A program made the translations under genes and the position numbers. This document shows positions 1 through 7,158 of a stretch of 9,203 nucleotides of DNA, one piece after another (the first letter of the stretch is position 1; each line of letters starts with the position of its first letter). The notes beneath the pieces are model-generated. The model was not told where the DNA came from. It did no database searches and saw nothing but the letters and a program-made list of their open reading frames with translations. Source of the DNA: Betaproteobacteria bacterium (GTDB lineage: Bacteria > Pseudomonadota > Gammaproteobacteria > Burkholderiales > Gallionellaceae); assembly GCA_028871775.1 (NCBI GenBank), contig JAGWMH010000063.1:1-9203 (forward strand). Reading direction: 5' to 3'.

Positions 1-735
1 ATCGGTCTCGTGCCCCACCCCGCTCACCCCCGGAATTTTGCTTGCGTCAATCGCCCGCGCCACCACTTCTTCGTTGAACGCCCACAAATCCTCGAGGCTG
101 CCGCCGCCCCGGCATACCAGCAGCACGTCGCACTCGGCGCGCTCATTTGCCAGCCGGATGGCCTGCGCAATTTTTTGCGCGGCGCCCTCCCCCTGCACCG
201 GCACGGGATACAGTACTATCGGGATACCCGGCATGCGCCGGGACAGCGTGGTCAGCACATCGCGCAGCGCGGCGGCCTGCGGCGATGTGACGATACCGAT
301 CTGCGCCGGAAAGAATGGCAAGGTGCGTTTGCGCGCGGCATCGAACAGCCCCTCGCCTTCCAGTTTGCGCTTGAGCCGCTCGAACGCCTCATACAGCACG
401 CCCAGCCCGGCAGAGCGCATCTGTTCCAGCGTCAACTGGAAATCGCCGCGCGCTTCATACAAGGTCGCCAGCGCCAGCACTTCCACCTGCATGCCATTCT
501 TCGGCTGCCAGTCGAGGTATTGGCTCTTGTGGCGGAACATTACGCAACGCACCTGCGCCTGCTCGTCCTTCAGGGAAAAATACCAATGCCCGGAAGCCGC
601 GCAGGTGAAATTCGAAATCTCGCCGCGCACCCACAACAAAGGCAAGCCGTTTTCCAGCAATTGCTTTGCTGCCAGATTGAGTTCGCGCACGCTGAACACA
701 CGATTTTTTTCAAATGAAATTAGGCCGAATGGCAT
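1..735 (-). CDS. xseA: Exodeoxyribonuclease VII large subunit, 5' part (cut by window edge)
   Basis: The first 245 codons are present and the frame is open to the window edge; the family is usually about 400-450 residues. XseA with small XseB subunits forms the cytoplasmic ExoVII nuclease, which degrades single-stranded DNA to oligonucleotides in repair. Visible parts: an N-terminal OB-fold with WVRGEISNF and GHWYFSLKD (about residues 35-57), [12 protein letters not shown] (129-140), [11 protein letters not shown] (149-159), and the signature [15 protein letters not shown] (209-223) followed by [11 protein letters not shown] (235-245), where the window stops. The ATG at 735 is chosen because FSVRELN, the usual family opening, follows within 15 residues; a GGGA lies about 7 bases upstream. 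The gene is divergent from exbB. Family identity is certain; only the C-terminal coiled-coil part is missing. Confidence 0.96.
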   Translation of the reverse strand, partial: MPFGLISFEKNRVFSVRELNLAAKQLLENGLPLLWVRGEISNFTCAASGHWYFSLKDEQAQVRCVMFRHKSQYLDWQPKNGMQVEVLALATLYEARGDFQLTLEQMRSAGLGVLYEAFERLKRKLEGEGLFDAARKRTLPFFPAQIGIVTSPQAAALRDVLTTLSRRMPGIPIVLYPVPVQGEGAAQKIAQAIRLANERAECDVLLVCRGGGSLEDLWAFNEEVVARAIDASKIPGVSGVGHETD

Positions 736-1069
736 ATTGACATCCCACAATAATCCACAACTCAAGGAACCACGCCACTTTGCTGCAAGGCGCCCCGCCG
801 GCATATCGATGACTTACAGCATCTTATTGTTTTTATTGTATTTTTTAAGAGTACAAAAATTAAGCGGCAGAACAAAAAAGGTTATTTGATAAGGGCTTAA
901 GCATCACTCCGCACTTCTTACCAACAAAGTTATCCACAGTTCCTGTGCACAAATAAAAATTTGTTTGCGCCAGATCAAGTCAACCTGCGCCGGGGGAGAA
1001 ATCTTGCCCAAACAGGTGCAACAAGATACAGTCCCGCCTGCTCAATTTAAGCATATTTGGAGGAGTCGC
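736..1069. promoter_or_regulatory. AT-rich divergent intergenic region between xseA and exbB
   Basis: No convincing gene in these 334 bases. About 818-890 is strongly AT-rich with long T and A runs, and it must hold the promoters for xseA (minus) and the exbB operon (plus). I cannot pick one -35/-10 pair with confidence. It also contains a DnaA-box-like cluster described separately. The last ~100 bases (965-1069) are open in the exbB frame but look like leader: TTG at 1004 has a purine-rich GGGGGAGA before it, yet the encoded residues do not resemble an ExbB N-terminus. Confidence 0.55.
930..952. promoter_or_regulatory. Inverted pair of DnaA-box-like sites
   Basis: TTATCCACA at 930-938 matches the classical DnaA box TTATNCACA exactly. 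Three bases beyond TTATCCACAG lies CTGTGCACAA (943-952), whose reverse complement TTGTGCACA differs from the consensus at one base. A third site, TAATCCACA (751-759), also has one mismatch. An AT-rich stretch lies between. Binding and function are inferred from sequence only; isolated DnaA boxes are common, and no dnaA, dnaN, rpmH or mnmG is near. Confidence 0.4.
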
Positions 1070-1678
1070 GTGTTCGCTATTGTGGAAGCTGCCGGTTGGC
1101 CCATCTGGTTGTTGATCATTGCCTCAGTGATTGCTGTCGCCCTGATCGCGGAACGCCTGGTGTTCCTGCGCAACAAAAACGTCGCACCCACAGGGCTGCT
1201 CGACGAAACCATGCAGGAACTCAAGCAGCGCGGCGTCAGTGATGCCATGTTATCCCGTCTGACTGAAGATTCCCCGCTCGGGCGCGTGTTTGCCGCAGGG
1301 CTGAAGAACGTCAAAAGCTCACCCGAGGTCATGAAAGATTCCATTGAAGAGGCAGGACGCGCTGCCGCGCACGAATTGGAGCGCTTTCTCACCACGCTGG
1401 GCACGATCGCCACGATCAGCCCGTTGCTCGGCCTGTTCGGCACGGTGGTCGGGATGATCGAAATTTTCGGCGCACAAACAGCCGCCGGCAACACCCCGGC
1501 CGTTCTCGCGCACGGCATCTCGGTGGCACTGTATAACACCGCATTCGGCCTGATCGTGGCGGTACCCAGCATGATTTCCTACCGCCATTTCCGCGCCAAG
1601 GTGGATAGTCTGATCATCGAGATGGAGCAGCAGTCGATCAAGCTGGTAGAAATCGTGCATGGCACGCGCCGGGGTTAG
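1070..1678 (+). CDS. exbB: ExbB/TolQ/MotA-family proton channel protein
   Basis: Inner-membrane protein of 202 residues that, with ExbD, forms a proton-driven motor energising TonB-type (or Tol-type) work across the envelope. The protein opens with FAIVEAAGWPIWLL and a first membrane segment at about residues 10-30, then a cytoplasmic domain, then TISPLLGLFGTVVGMIEIF (second segment, about 108-128) and ISVALYNTAFGLIVAVPSMI (third). GTVVGMIEIF is the family's most recognisable motif. The GTG at 1070 is chosen over upstream TTG starts because TTGGAGGAG (1058-1066) is an excellent ribosome binding site and because related proteins begin at this point. The stop is followed within 10 bases by exbD. 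No tonB or tol gene is in the window, so the partner, and hence ExbB versus TolQ, is undecided; the short form and pairing favour ExbB. Confidence 0.92.
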   Translation: MFAIVEAAGWPIWLLIIASVIAVALIAERLVFLRNKNVAPTGLLDETMQELKQRGVSDAMLSRLTEDSPLGRVFAAGLKNVKSSPEVMKDSIEEAGRAAAHELERFLTTLGTIATISPLLGLFGTVVGMIEIFGAQTAAGNTPAVLAHGISVALYNTAFGLIVAVPSMISYRHFRAKVDSLIIEMEQQSIKLVEIVHGTRRG

Positions 1679-1687
1679 GAGCCATTC

Positions 1688-2104
1688 ATGAACTTCCAGC
1701 GCGGGCGCATGCGTGAGGAACCGGAAATCAACCTGATCCCGATGATAGACGTGTTGCTGGTGATCCTGATCTTCCTCATGGTCACCACCACCTACAACCG
1801 GTTTTCCGGCCTTCAGATTAATTTGCCACAGGCCGAAGGCGACTCATCCTCCGTGCACAAGGAGCAGCAAATCAACGTATCGGTTGATGCTTCCGAACAC
1901 TACGCCTTCAATAACAAAGCGGTTGATTTCAACAGTGTGGACAAGCTGGCGGAAGAATTGCGCAAGATGGCTGGAGACATGAGCGATCCCACCATCATCA
2001 TCAATGCCGACGCCAAGGCGCCGCACCAGTCCGTGATCAACATCATGGAAGCCGCACGCCTGGCTGGTTATGGCCGCATTACCTTCACCACCAGCCGAAA
2101 ATAA
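1688..2104 (+). CDS. exbD: ExbD/TolR-family biopolymer transporter
   Basis: 138 residues, the usual length. It is the partner of the preceding ExbB: a single-pass inner-membrane protein with a short cytoplasmic N-terminus (MNFQRGRMREEPEINLIPMI), one membrane helix at about residues 17-36 and a periplasmic domain. The Asp in NLIPMIDVLLVILIF is the family's conserved, functionally essential membrane carboxylate for proton flow. The C-terminal part (TIIINADAKAPHQSVINIMEAARLAGYGRITF) is the typical ExbD/TolR periplasmic fold. AGGAG overlapping the exbB stop gives the ribosome binding site, so the two are translationally linked. The stop TAA (2102-2104) directly abuts a MITE-like repeat, which separates it from lpxK. 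Confidence 0.95.
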   Translation: MNFQRGRMREEPEINLIPMIDVLLVILIFLMVTTTYNRFSGLQINLPQAEGDSSSVHKEQQINVSVDASEHYAFNNKAVDFNSVDKLAEELRKMAGDMSDPTIIINADAKAPHQSVINIMEAARLAGYGRITFTTSRK

Positions 2105-2229
2105 ATTCCAATTCCATTTCATCGGTGAAACTGTGTTGGCATCCTCGCTCACTCCTAGCCGTGCCAGCTGCACTGTCTGCGTCGTTCGCTCATCGCCGCC
2201 TTGTTTGACCTTCGAAATAGAATTGGAAT
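2105..2229. mobile_element. MITE-like element, short copy, between exbD and lpxK
   Basis: 125 bases bounded by imperfect terminal inverted repeats of 27 bases (2105-2131 and 2203-2229, 22 of 27 matching; outer core ATTCCAATTC / GAATTGGAAT). The hexamer AAATAA stands immediately on both sides (2099-2104 and 2230-2235), as expected of a target-site duplication. The reverse complement aligns along nearly its whole length with 6921-7159. No coding capacity, so any mobility would need a transposase supplied in trans. It now supplies the bases just upstream of lpxK, including the weak GGA before its ATG. Confidence 0.8.
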
Positions 2230-2234
2230 AAATA

Positions 2235-3227
2235 ATGCACTGGCTGGAACGATACTGGTACCGCATCACCCCGCTGCACCTCATCCTGCTGCCTATAAGC
2301 TTCATCTTCCGCCTGCTGGCCGGCATGCGCCGCGCGCTTTACCGCAGCGGCATCCTGCCCGGCAAAAAACTGCCGGTTCCCGTCATCGTAGTGGGCAACA
2401 TTACGGTCGGCGGCAGCGGCAAGACCCCGCTCACGCTCTGGCTGGCGCAGCAACTGCTGGATTGCGGCTGGCACCCCGGCATCATCAGCCGCGGTTACGG
2501 CAGCAAAGCTTCCTCCCCGCAAGCCGTACATCCTGCCAGCGATCCCGGCGCGGCCGGCGATGAGGCAGTGCTGATGGCGCAACGCAAGCTGTGTCCGGTG
2601 TGGGTCGGACGGGACCGTGTTGCCGCCGCGCGTGAATTGTTGCGCGCCCATCCGGAATGCGATGTATTGCTAAGCGATGATGGCCTGCAACATTACCGTT
2701 TGCGGCGCGATGCCGAAATCGTGGTGGTGGATGGGATGCGCCGCTTCGGCAATGGCTTCCTGCTTCCTGCCGGGCCGTTGCGCGAACTGCCGTCCCGCCT
2801 CGCCGAAGCAGATGCGGTGGTCACCAACGGAGGAACTCCCGCGGCAGGCGAATATGCCATGCAATTGCGCGGCGCACGTTTCTACAATCTGCTCAACCCG
2901 CACACCCCGGCATATGCTGCCGATTTTCACGGTCTGCGCCTGCACGCCATTGCCGGGATCGGCCACCCACAGCGTTTCTTCGCGCATCTCAACCATCTTG
3001 GGCTGGTGGCGCAGGCCCACCCCTTCCCCGACCATCACCGCTACACCCCGGAGGATTTAGCCTATGCCAGTGCGGATGCGATACTCATGACGGAAAAAGA
3101 TGCGGTAAAATGCGCCACATTCGCCACAAAAAAATGCTGGGCGCTGCGCGTCGATGCGCAGGTTGACCCGCTGCTTACCCAACACATCCTGGAAAGGATC
3201 GCCCCGTATGGACGCCAAGCTGCTTGA
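2235..3227 (+). CDS. lpxK: Tetraacyldisaccharide 4'-kinase (lipid A kinase)
   Basis: 330 residues, normal for LpxK. It phosphorylates the 4' position of tetraacyldisaccharide 1-phosphate with ATP to give lipid IVA, on the cytoplasmic face of the inner membrane; a hydrophobic N-terminal helix (about residues 12-30) anchors it. Visible motifs: P-loop [12 protein letters not shown] (54-65), ISRGYGSK (84-91), [10 protein letters not shown] (108-117), the catalytic-region DDGLQHYRL (148-156), PFPDHH (263-268) and the C-terminal TEKDAVK (286-292). The ATG at 2235 is followed by the typical WLERYWY opening. Only a weak GGA precedes it, because a repeat element lies upstream. Its 3' end overlaps ycaR by 20 bases. 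Lipid A and Kdo genes are commonly neighbours (lpxK-ycaR-kdsB also in E. coli). Confidence 0.97.
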   Translation: MHWLERYWYRITPLHLILLPISFIFRLLAGMRRALYRSGILPGKKLPVPVIVVGNITVGGSGKTPLTLWLAQQLLDCGWHPGIISRGYGSKASSPQAVHPASDPGAAGDEAVLMAQRKLCPVWVGRDRVAAARELLRAHPECDVLLSDDGLQHYRLRRDAEIVVVDGMRRFGNGFLLPAGPLRELPSRLAEADAVVTNGGTPAAGEYAMQLRGARFYNLLNPHTPAYAADFHGLRLHAIAGIGHPQRFFAHLNHLGLVAQAHPFPDHHRYTPEDLAYASADAILMTEKDAVKCATFATKKCWALRVDAQVDPLLTQHILERIAPYGRQAA

Positions 3228-3392
3228 AATCCTGGTCTGCCCGCTGTGCAAATCCACGCTGGTTTACCGCAAGGCCGAGCAGGAGCTGATCTGCAAAGCC
3301 GACCGCCTTGCATATGCCATCAAGGACGGCATCCCGGTGATGCTGGCGGATGAAGCGCGCACGCTGACAGCGGAAGAAGCCGAAAAACTCTG

Positions 3393-3393
<1 letters not shown>
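3208..3393 (+). CDS. ycaR: Trm112/YcaR-family small protein
   Basis: 61 residues, the full length for this family. It opens [20 protein letters not shown] and continues with [20 protein letters not shown], the signature of the bacterial YcaR/Trm112 group. The CPLC pair and the later Cys (LICK) recall the zinc-ribbon core of Trm112, but a fourth metal Cys is not evident. Eukaryotic Trm112 activates methyltransferases; the bacterial role is not settled, so any partner here is inference. The start lies inside the end of lpxK with AAGGA (3194-3198) about 9 bases upstream, and the stop overlaps the kdsB start as TGATG (3391-3395). The three genes are thus translationally chained. Confidence 0.93.
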
Positions 3394-4942
<1,549 letters not shown>

Positions 4943-4944
4943 CC

Positions 4945-5385
4945 GTGGCCAGTTCCACCCCACCCGCAGAATCAACCGGGACAAGCAAGCCTGTGCTCAC
5001 GCTTGCTGACGCCAGGCGCATCGCTGCCGCCGCCGAAACCGAAGCACTGCGCAATGAATGGCGTGTGGTGATCGCGGTGGTGGACGATGGCGGCCACCTG
5101 CTTTATCTGCAACGAAGCCATGACACCCAGTTCGGCAGCGTGGAAACCGCCATCTGCAAAGCGCGGGCCGCTGTCGCATTCCAGCGCCCGACCAAGGCCT
5201 CGGAAGATGCAGTGCTGAGCGGACGCCTGATCCATCTCGCCCTGCCCGGCGTCATACCGGCAGAAGGCGGAGTGCCGCTCGCGCGCGACGGCCACGTCAT
5301 CGGCGGGCTGGGCATCAGCGGTGTGCGCTCGTTCCAGGACGGGCAGATCGCACAAGCCGGCGCAGACGCAATCAGCCAGAACTAA
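4945..5385 (+). CDS. GlcG/HbpS-family (DUF336) protein
   Basis: 146 residues from a GTG at 4945. The body matches the GlcG/HbpS fold: LTLADARRIAAAAETEALRN, VVIAVVDDGGHLLYLQRSHD, then ETAICKARAAVAFQRPTK and the glycine-rich end VIPAEGGVPLARDGHVIGGLGISG. Family members include haem-binding HbpS of Streptomyces and GlcG of the glycolate operon; the biochemical role of most is unknown, so no substrate is assigned. The first ~15 residues are low-complexity (TPPAESTGTSKP) and a GTG at 4993 (VLTLADARR) is an alternative start nearer the usual N-terminus. No clear ribosome binding site is seen; the 2-base gap after adk suggests translational coupling. It is the last gene of the tight block before a 219-base gap. 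Confidence 0.85.
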   Translation: MASSTPPAESTGTSKPVLTLADARRIAAAAETEALRNEWRVVIAVVDDGGHLLYLQRSHDTQFGSVETAICKARAAVAFQRPTKASEDAVLSGRLIHLALPGVIPAEGGVPLARDGHVIGGLGISGVRSFQDGQIAQAGADAISQN

Positions 5386-5604
5386 GGGGCATGGCAAACA
5401 GTCACCCCTAATGATGAACCAACCTTGCCCGTTTCCCTCACATCCCGCGACACGTTACTGGCGAAGCCAGCCGATTGCGGGAGCGGGTGTGAGGCGGCCA
5501 TTCCCGCCCCGGATGCTTCGCAACGCCGTGTCATGGCCGTCACCCCAACCCTCTCCCTGTGGGCGAGGGGGCGAACGAATCGCTTCGCGAGTTTCAGATT
5601 AACC
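5386..5604. repeat. Hairpin-rich intergenic segment
   Basis: 219 bases without a credible gene. Clear hairpins are CTGGC-GAA-GCCAG (5458-5470) and CCCTC(T)CCC-TGT-GGG(C)GAGGG (5549-5569). The second follows CACCCCAA and belongs to the C-rich CCCAACCCTCTCCC type of palindrome that I recall as very common between proteobacterial genes. It has no T-run, so it is not a standard terminator. TCGC-TTC-GCGA (5580-5590) is a third small hairpin just before the next gene. The segment probably consists of dispersed repeats; it separates the carbonic-anhydrase-like gene from the operon. Confidence 0.6.
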
Positions 5605-6135
5605 ATGTTGTACAAGCTGGAAAACCGCATACCGGAATTGCACGGGCAGCGGCATTTCATCGCGCCCAATGCCAGCGTCATCGGCTCAGTCATCCTGCAG
5701 GACAACGTCAGCATCTGGTTCAACGCGGTGCTGCGCGGCGACGACGAACCCATCCGTATCGGCGCAAACAGCAACATCCAGGACTGCGCCGTGCTGCACA
5801 CCGACCCCGGCGCGCCGCTTACCGTCGGCGATAACGTCACCGTCGGCCACATGGTAACGCTGCATGGCTGCACCATCGGCGACGGCAGCCTGATCGGCAT
5901 CAAGAGCGTGATCCTCAACCACGCCGTGATCGGCCGCAACTGTCTGATCGGGGCAAACACGCTGGTCACCGAAGGCAAGGTGATCCCGGACAACTCGCTG
6001 GTGATGGGCTCTCCGGGCAAAGTGCTGCGCACCCTGCGCGAAGAAGAAATCGCAGCGATGCACGCCAACACCGCGCACTACGTGGAAAATATCAAACGCT
6101 ACCAGACTTCGCTGGCGCCTGTGCAGGCCGGGTAG
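5605..6135 (+). CDS. Gamma-carbonic-anhydrase-like hexapeptide-repeat protein
   Basis: 176 residues forming a left-handed parallel beta-helix, as in the YrdA/PaaY/CaiE group of gamma-class carbonic anhydrases, which are homotrimers with metal at the subunit interface. Hexapeptide turns run from about residue 20 to 135 (ASVIGSVILQDNVSIWFNAV to VIPDNSLVMGSPGKVLR). The three metal-binding His positions of the family are present: H65 in AVLHTDPG, and H82 and H87 in VGHMVTLHGC. GSPGKVLRTLREEE is the typical C-terminal transition to a helix. The ATG at 5605 fits the family start; the frame is open further upstream but encodes repeat DNA. No good ribosome binding site is seen. Whether it hydrates CO2 cannot be told; many relatives show weak or no activity. 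The 3' end overlaps the opposing methyltransferase gene by 44 bases. Confidence 0.9.
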   Translation: MLYKLENRIPELHGQRHFIAPNASVIGSVILQDNVSIWFNAVLRGDDEPIRIGANSNIQDCAVLHTDPGAPLTVGDNVTVGHMVTLHGCTIGDGSLIGIKSVILNHAVIGRNCLIGANTLVTEGKVIPDNSLVMGSPGKVLRTLREEEIAAMHANTAHYVENIKRYQTSLAPVQAG

Positions 6136-6910
6136 ACTGGCGCTGCCGCACCGCTTCGAACAGGCATACCGCCGCGGCGGCAGCCGCGTTCAACGACTCG
6201 ACTTTCCCCGGCATGGGGATGGCGACATGCCGGTTAACCGCAGCCAGCAAACCTTCGGATAATCCTGCCCCTTCATTGCCCAGCGCAAAAGCCAGTTTGC
6301 CACGCAGATCGCAGTCATACAGGTTGATATTCGCATCAGGCACTGCGGCAAATAATTTCCCCTGAAATGCCGCTGCCACAGGGGGCAAGTCCACAGACTC
6401 GTGGATACTGAGTGCGAAATGCCCGCCCATCCCCGCGCGCAGCACCTTGGGTGACCATGCATCGGCACAACCCTGGGACAGAAACACTGCATCGCATCCC
6501 GCTGCGGCGGCTGAACGCAGCATGGAACCGAGATTGCCGGGGTCCTGTATGTCTTCCAGCAACAGCGCAAAGCGGGCGGCAGCAATTGATGCGGTGGGCT
6601 GCGGCAACTCAATCAGCGCGAGGATACCGCTGGGCGTCTTGAGTTCGGAAAGTTCGGCAAACAGGCTGTCATCCAGTTGCGTGAGCGGCACACCGGAATT
6701 GTTTTTCAGCAGCGCCGCCACTTCGCGATCCTGCAATGCCGCCTGCGTCACCAGGACATGCTGCGGATTGCTGCCGCAGGCAAGACAGGCCTGAACCAGA
6801 TGCACGCCATCCAGCAGGGTCTGCCCGGCCTTGCGGCGTTGGCGCGCCGAGCCGGCGAGTTTGACGAGTTCCTTGAAGAACGGGTTGTCACGCGAGGAAA
6901 TATGCTTCAC
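6092..6910 (-). CDS. TrmH/SpoU-family RNA 2'-O-methyltransferase
   Basis: 272 residues. An N-terminal substrate-binding domain (KHISSRDNPFFKELVKLAGS, RRKAGQTLLDGVHLV) precedes a SPOUT knot domain with the three family motifs: QDPGNLGSMLRSAAAAG (122-138), LAFALGNEGAGLSEG (206-220) and VAIPMPGKVESLNAAAAAAV (229-248). It transfers a methyl group from S-adenosylmethionine to a ribose 2'-OH in rRNA or tRNA; the target is not evident. The GTG at 6910 is chosen because KHISSRDNP is the standard family opening. Reading further upstream (to 7036) adds 42 codons that merely translate a repeat element. The C-terminal tail (QSTRPAQAPAKSGSV) lies in the overlap with the opposing carbonic-anhydrase-like gene and is likely dispensable. 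Confidence 0.93.
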   Translation of the reverse strand: MKHISSRDNPFFKELVKLAGSARQRRKAGQTLLDGVHLVQACLACGSNPQHVLVTQAALQDREVAALLKNNSGVPLTQLDDSLFAELSELKTPSGILALIELPQPTASIAAARFALLLEDIQDPGNLGSMLRSAAAAGCDAVFLSQGCADAWSPKVLRAGMGGHFALSIHESVDLPPVAAAFQGKLFAAVPDANINLYDCDLRGKLAFALGNEGAGLSEGLLAAVNRHVAIPMPGKVESLNAAAAAAVCLFEAVRQRQSTRPAQAPAKSGSV

Positions 6911-6955
6911 GGAAAATCTTATTCCAATTTCAATTCGAAGGTGAAACAAGGCGGC

Positions 6956-7013
6956 TGTACCCGCAAGGGGTATGCCGTGCGGTTCCCAATGCTTCGCATT
7001 GACCGCGACGCAA
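6956..7013. repeat. Hairpin insertion 1 nested in the long MITE copy
   Basis: 58 bases replace the 4 bases found at this point in the short copy. They hold TACCC-GCAAG-GGGTA (6958-6972) and a longer hairpin: CAATGC-TTC-GCATTG (6987-7001), extended by GCGGT/ACCGC (6979-6983 with 7002-7006) across a TCC bulge, and then by CGT/ACG. The TTC loop resembles that of the kdsB hairpin. No coding content. Confidence 0.65.
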
Positions 7014-7047
7014 AGCGAACGACGAAGGCAGTGCAAATAGCACGACT

Positions 7048-7107
7048 ATAACCAGCAACTTGGCTATCGTCTTTTGATAGCTTATTTGAATGGCTAGTAG
7101 TTTCATC
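7048..7107. repeat. Hairpin insertion 2 nested in the long MITE copy (same family as in kdsB)
   Basis: About 60 bases, absent from the short MITE copy, inserted after CACGACT. ATAACCAGCAACTTGGC (7048-7064) and GAATGGCTAGTAGTT (7088-7102) differ from the kdsB copy by one and zero bases respectively. Between them the stem differs: GCTATC (7063-7068) pairs with GATAGC (7076-7081), where kdsB has GGCGGC/GCCGCC. Conserved flanks around a changed but still paired stem mark a repeat family. Confidence 0.72.
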
Positions 7108-7158
7108 AGGAGTAAGCAAGGAAGCCAACGCAGTGTCACCGATGAAGTGGAATTGGAA

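Noticed and set aside
10..889. Long plus-strand open frames opposite xseA
   Set aside because: The minus strand here encodes an unmistakable XseA with all family motifs; the plus-strand frames show only arginine/serine-rich shadow sequence.
736..960. Chromosomal replication origin
   Set aside because: Only one exact DnaA box and no dnaA, dnaN, rpmH, mnmG or parAB nearby; kept only as a DnaA-site finding.
965..1069. Upstream extension of exbB (TTG at 965 or 1004)
   Set aside because: The extra residues do not resemble an ExbB N-terminus, and a much better ribosome binding site (TTGGAGGAG) precedes the GTG at 1070.
5549..5569. Rho-independent terminator after the GlcG-like gene
   Set aside because: The hairpin is GC-rich but is followed by GGCGAACGAA with no T-run; it fits a dispersed repeat better.
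5425..5604. 60-residue N-terminal extension of the carbonic-anhydrase-like protein
   Set aside because: It translates hairpin repeat DNA, and the family fold begins just after the ATG at 5605.
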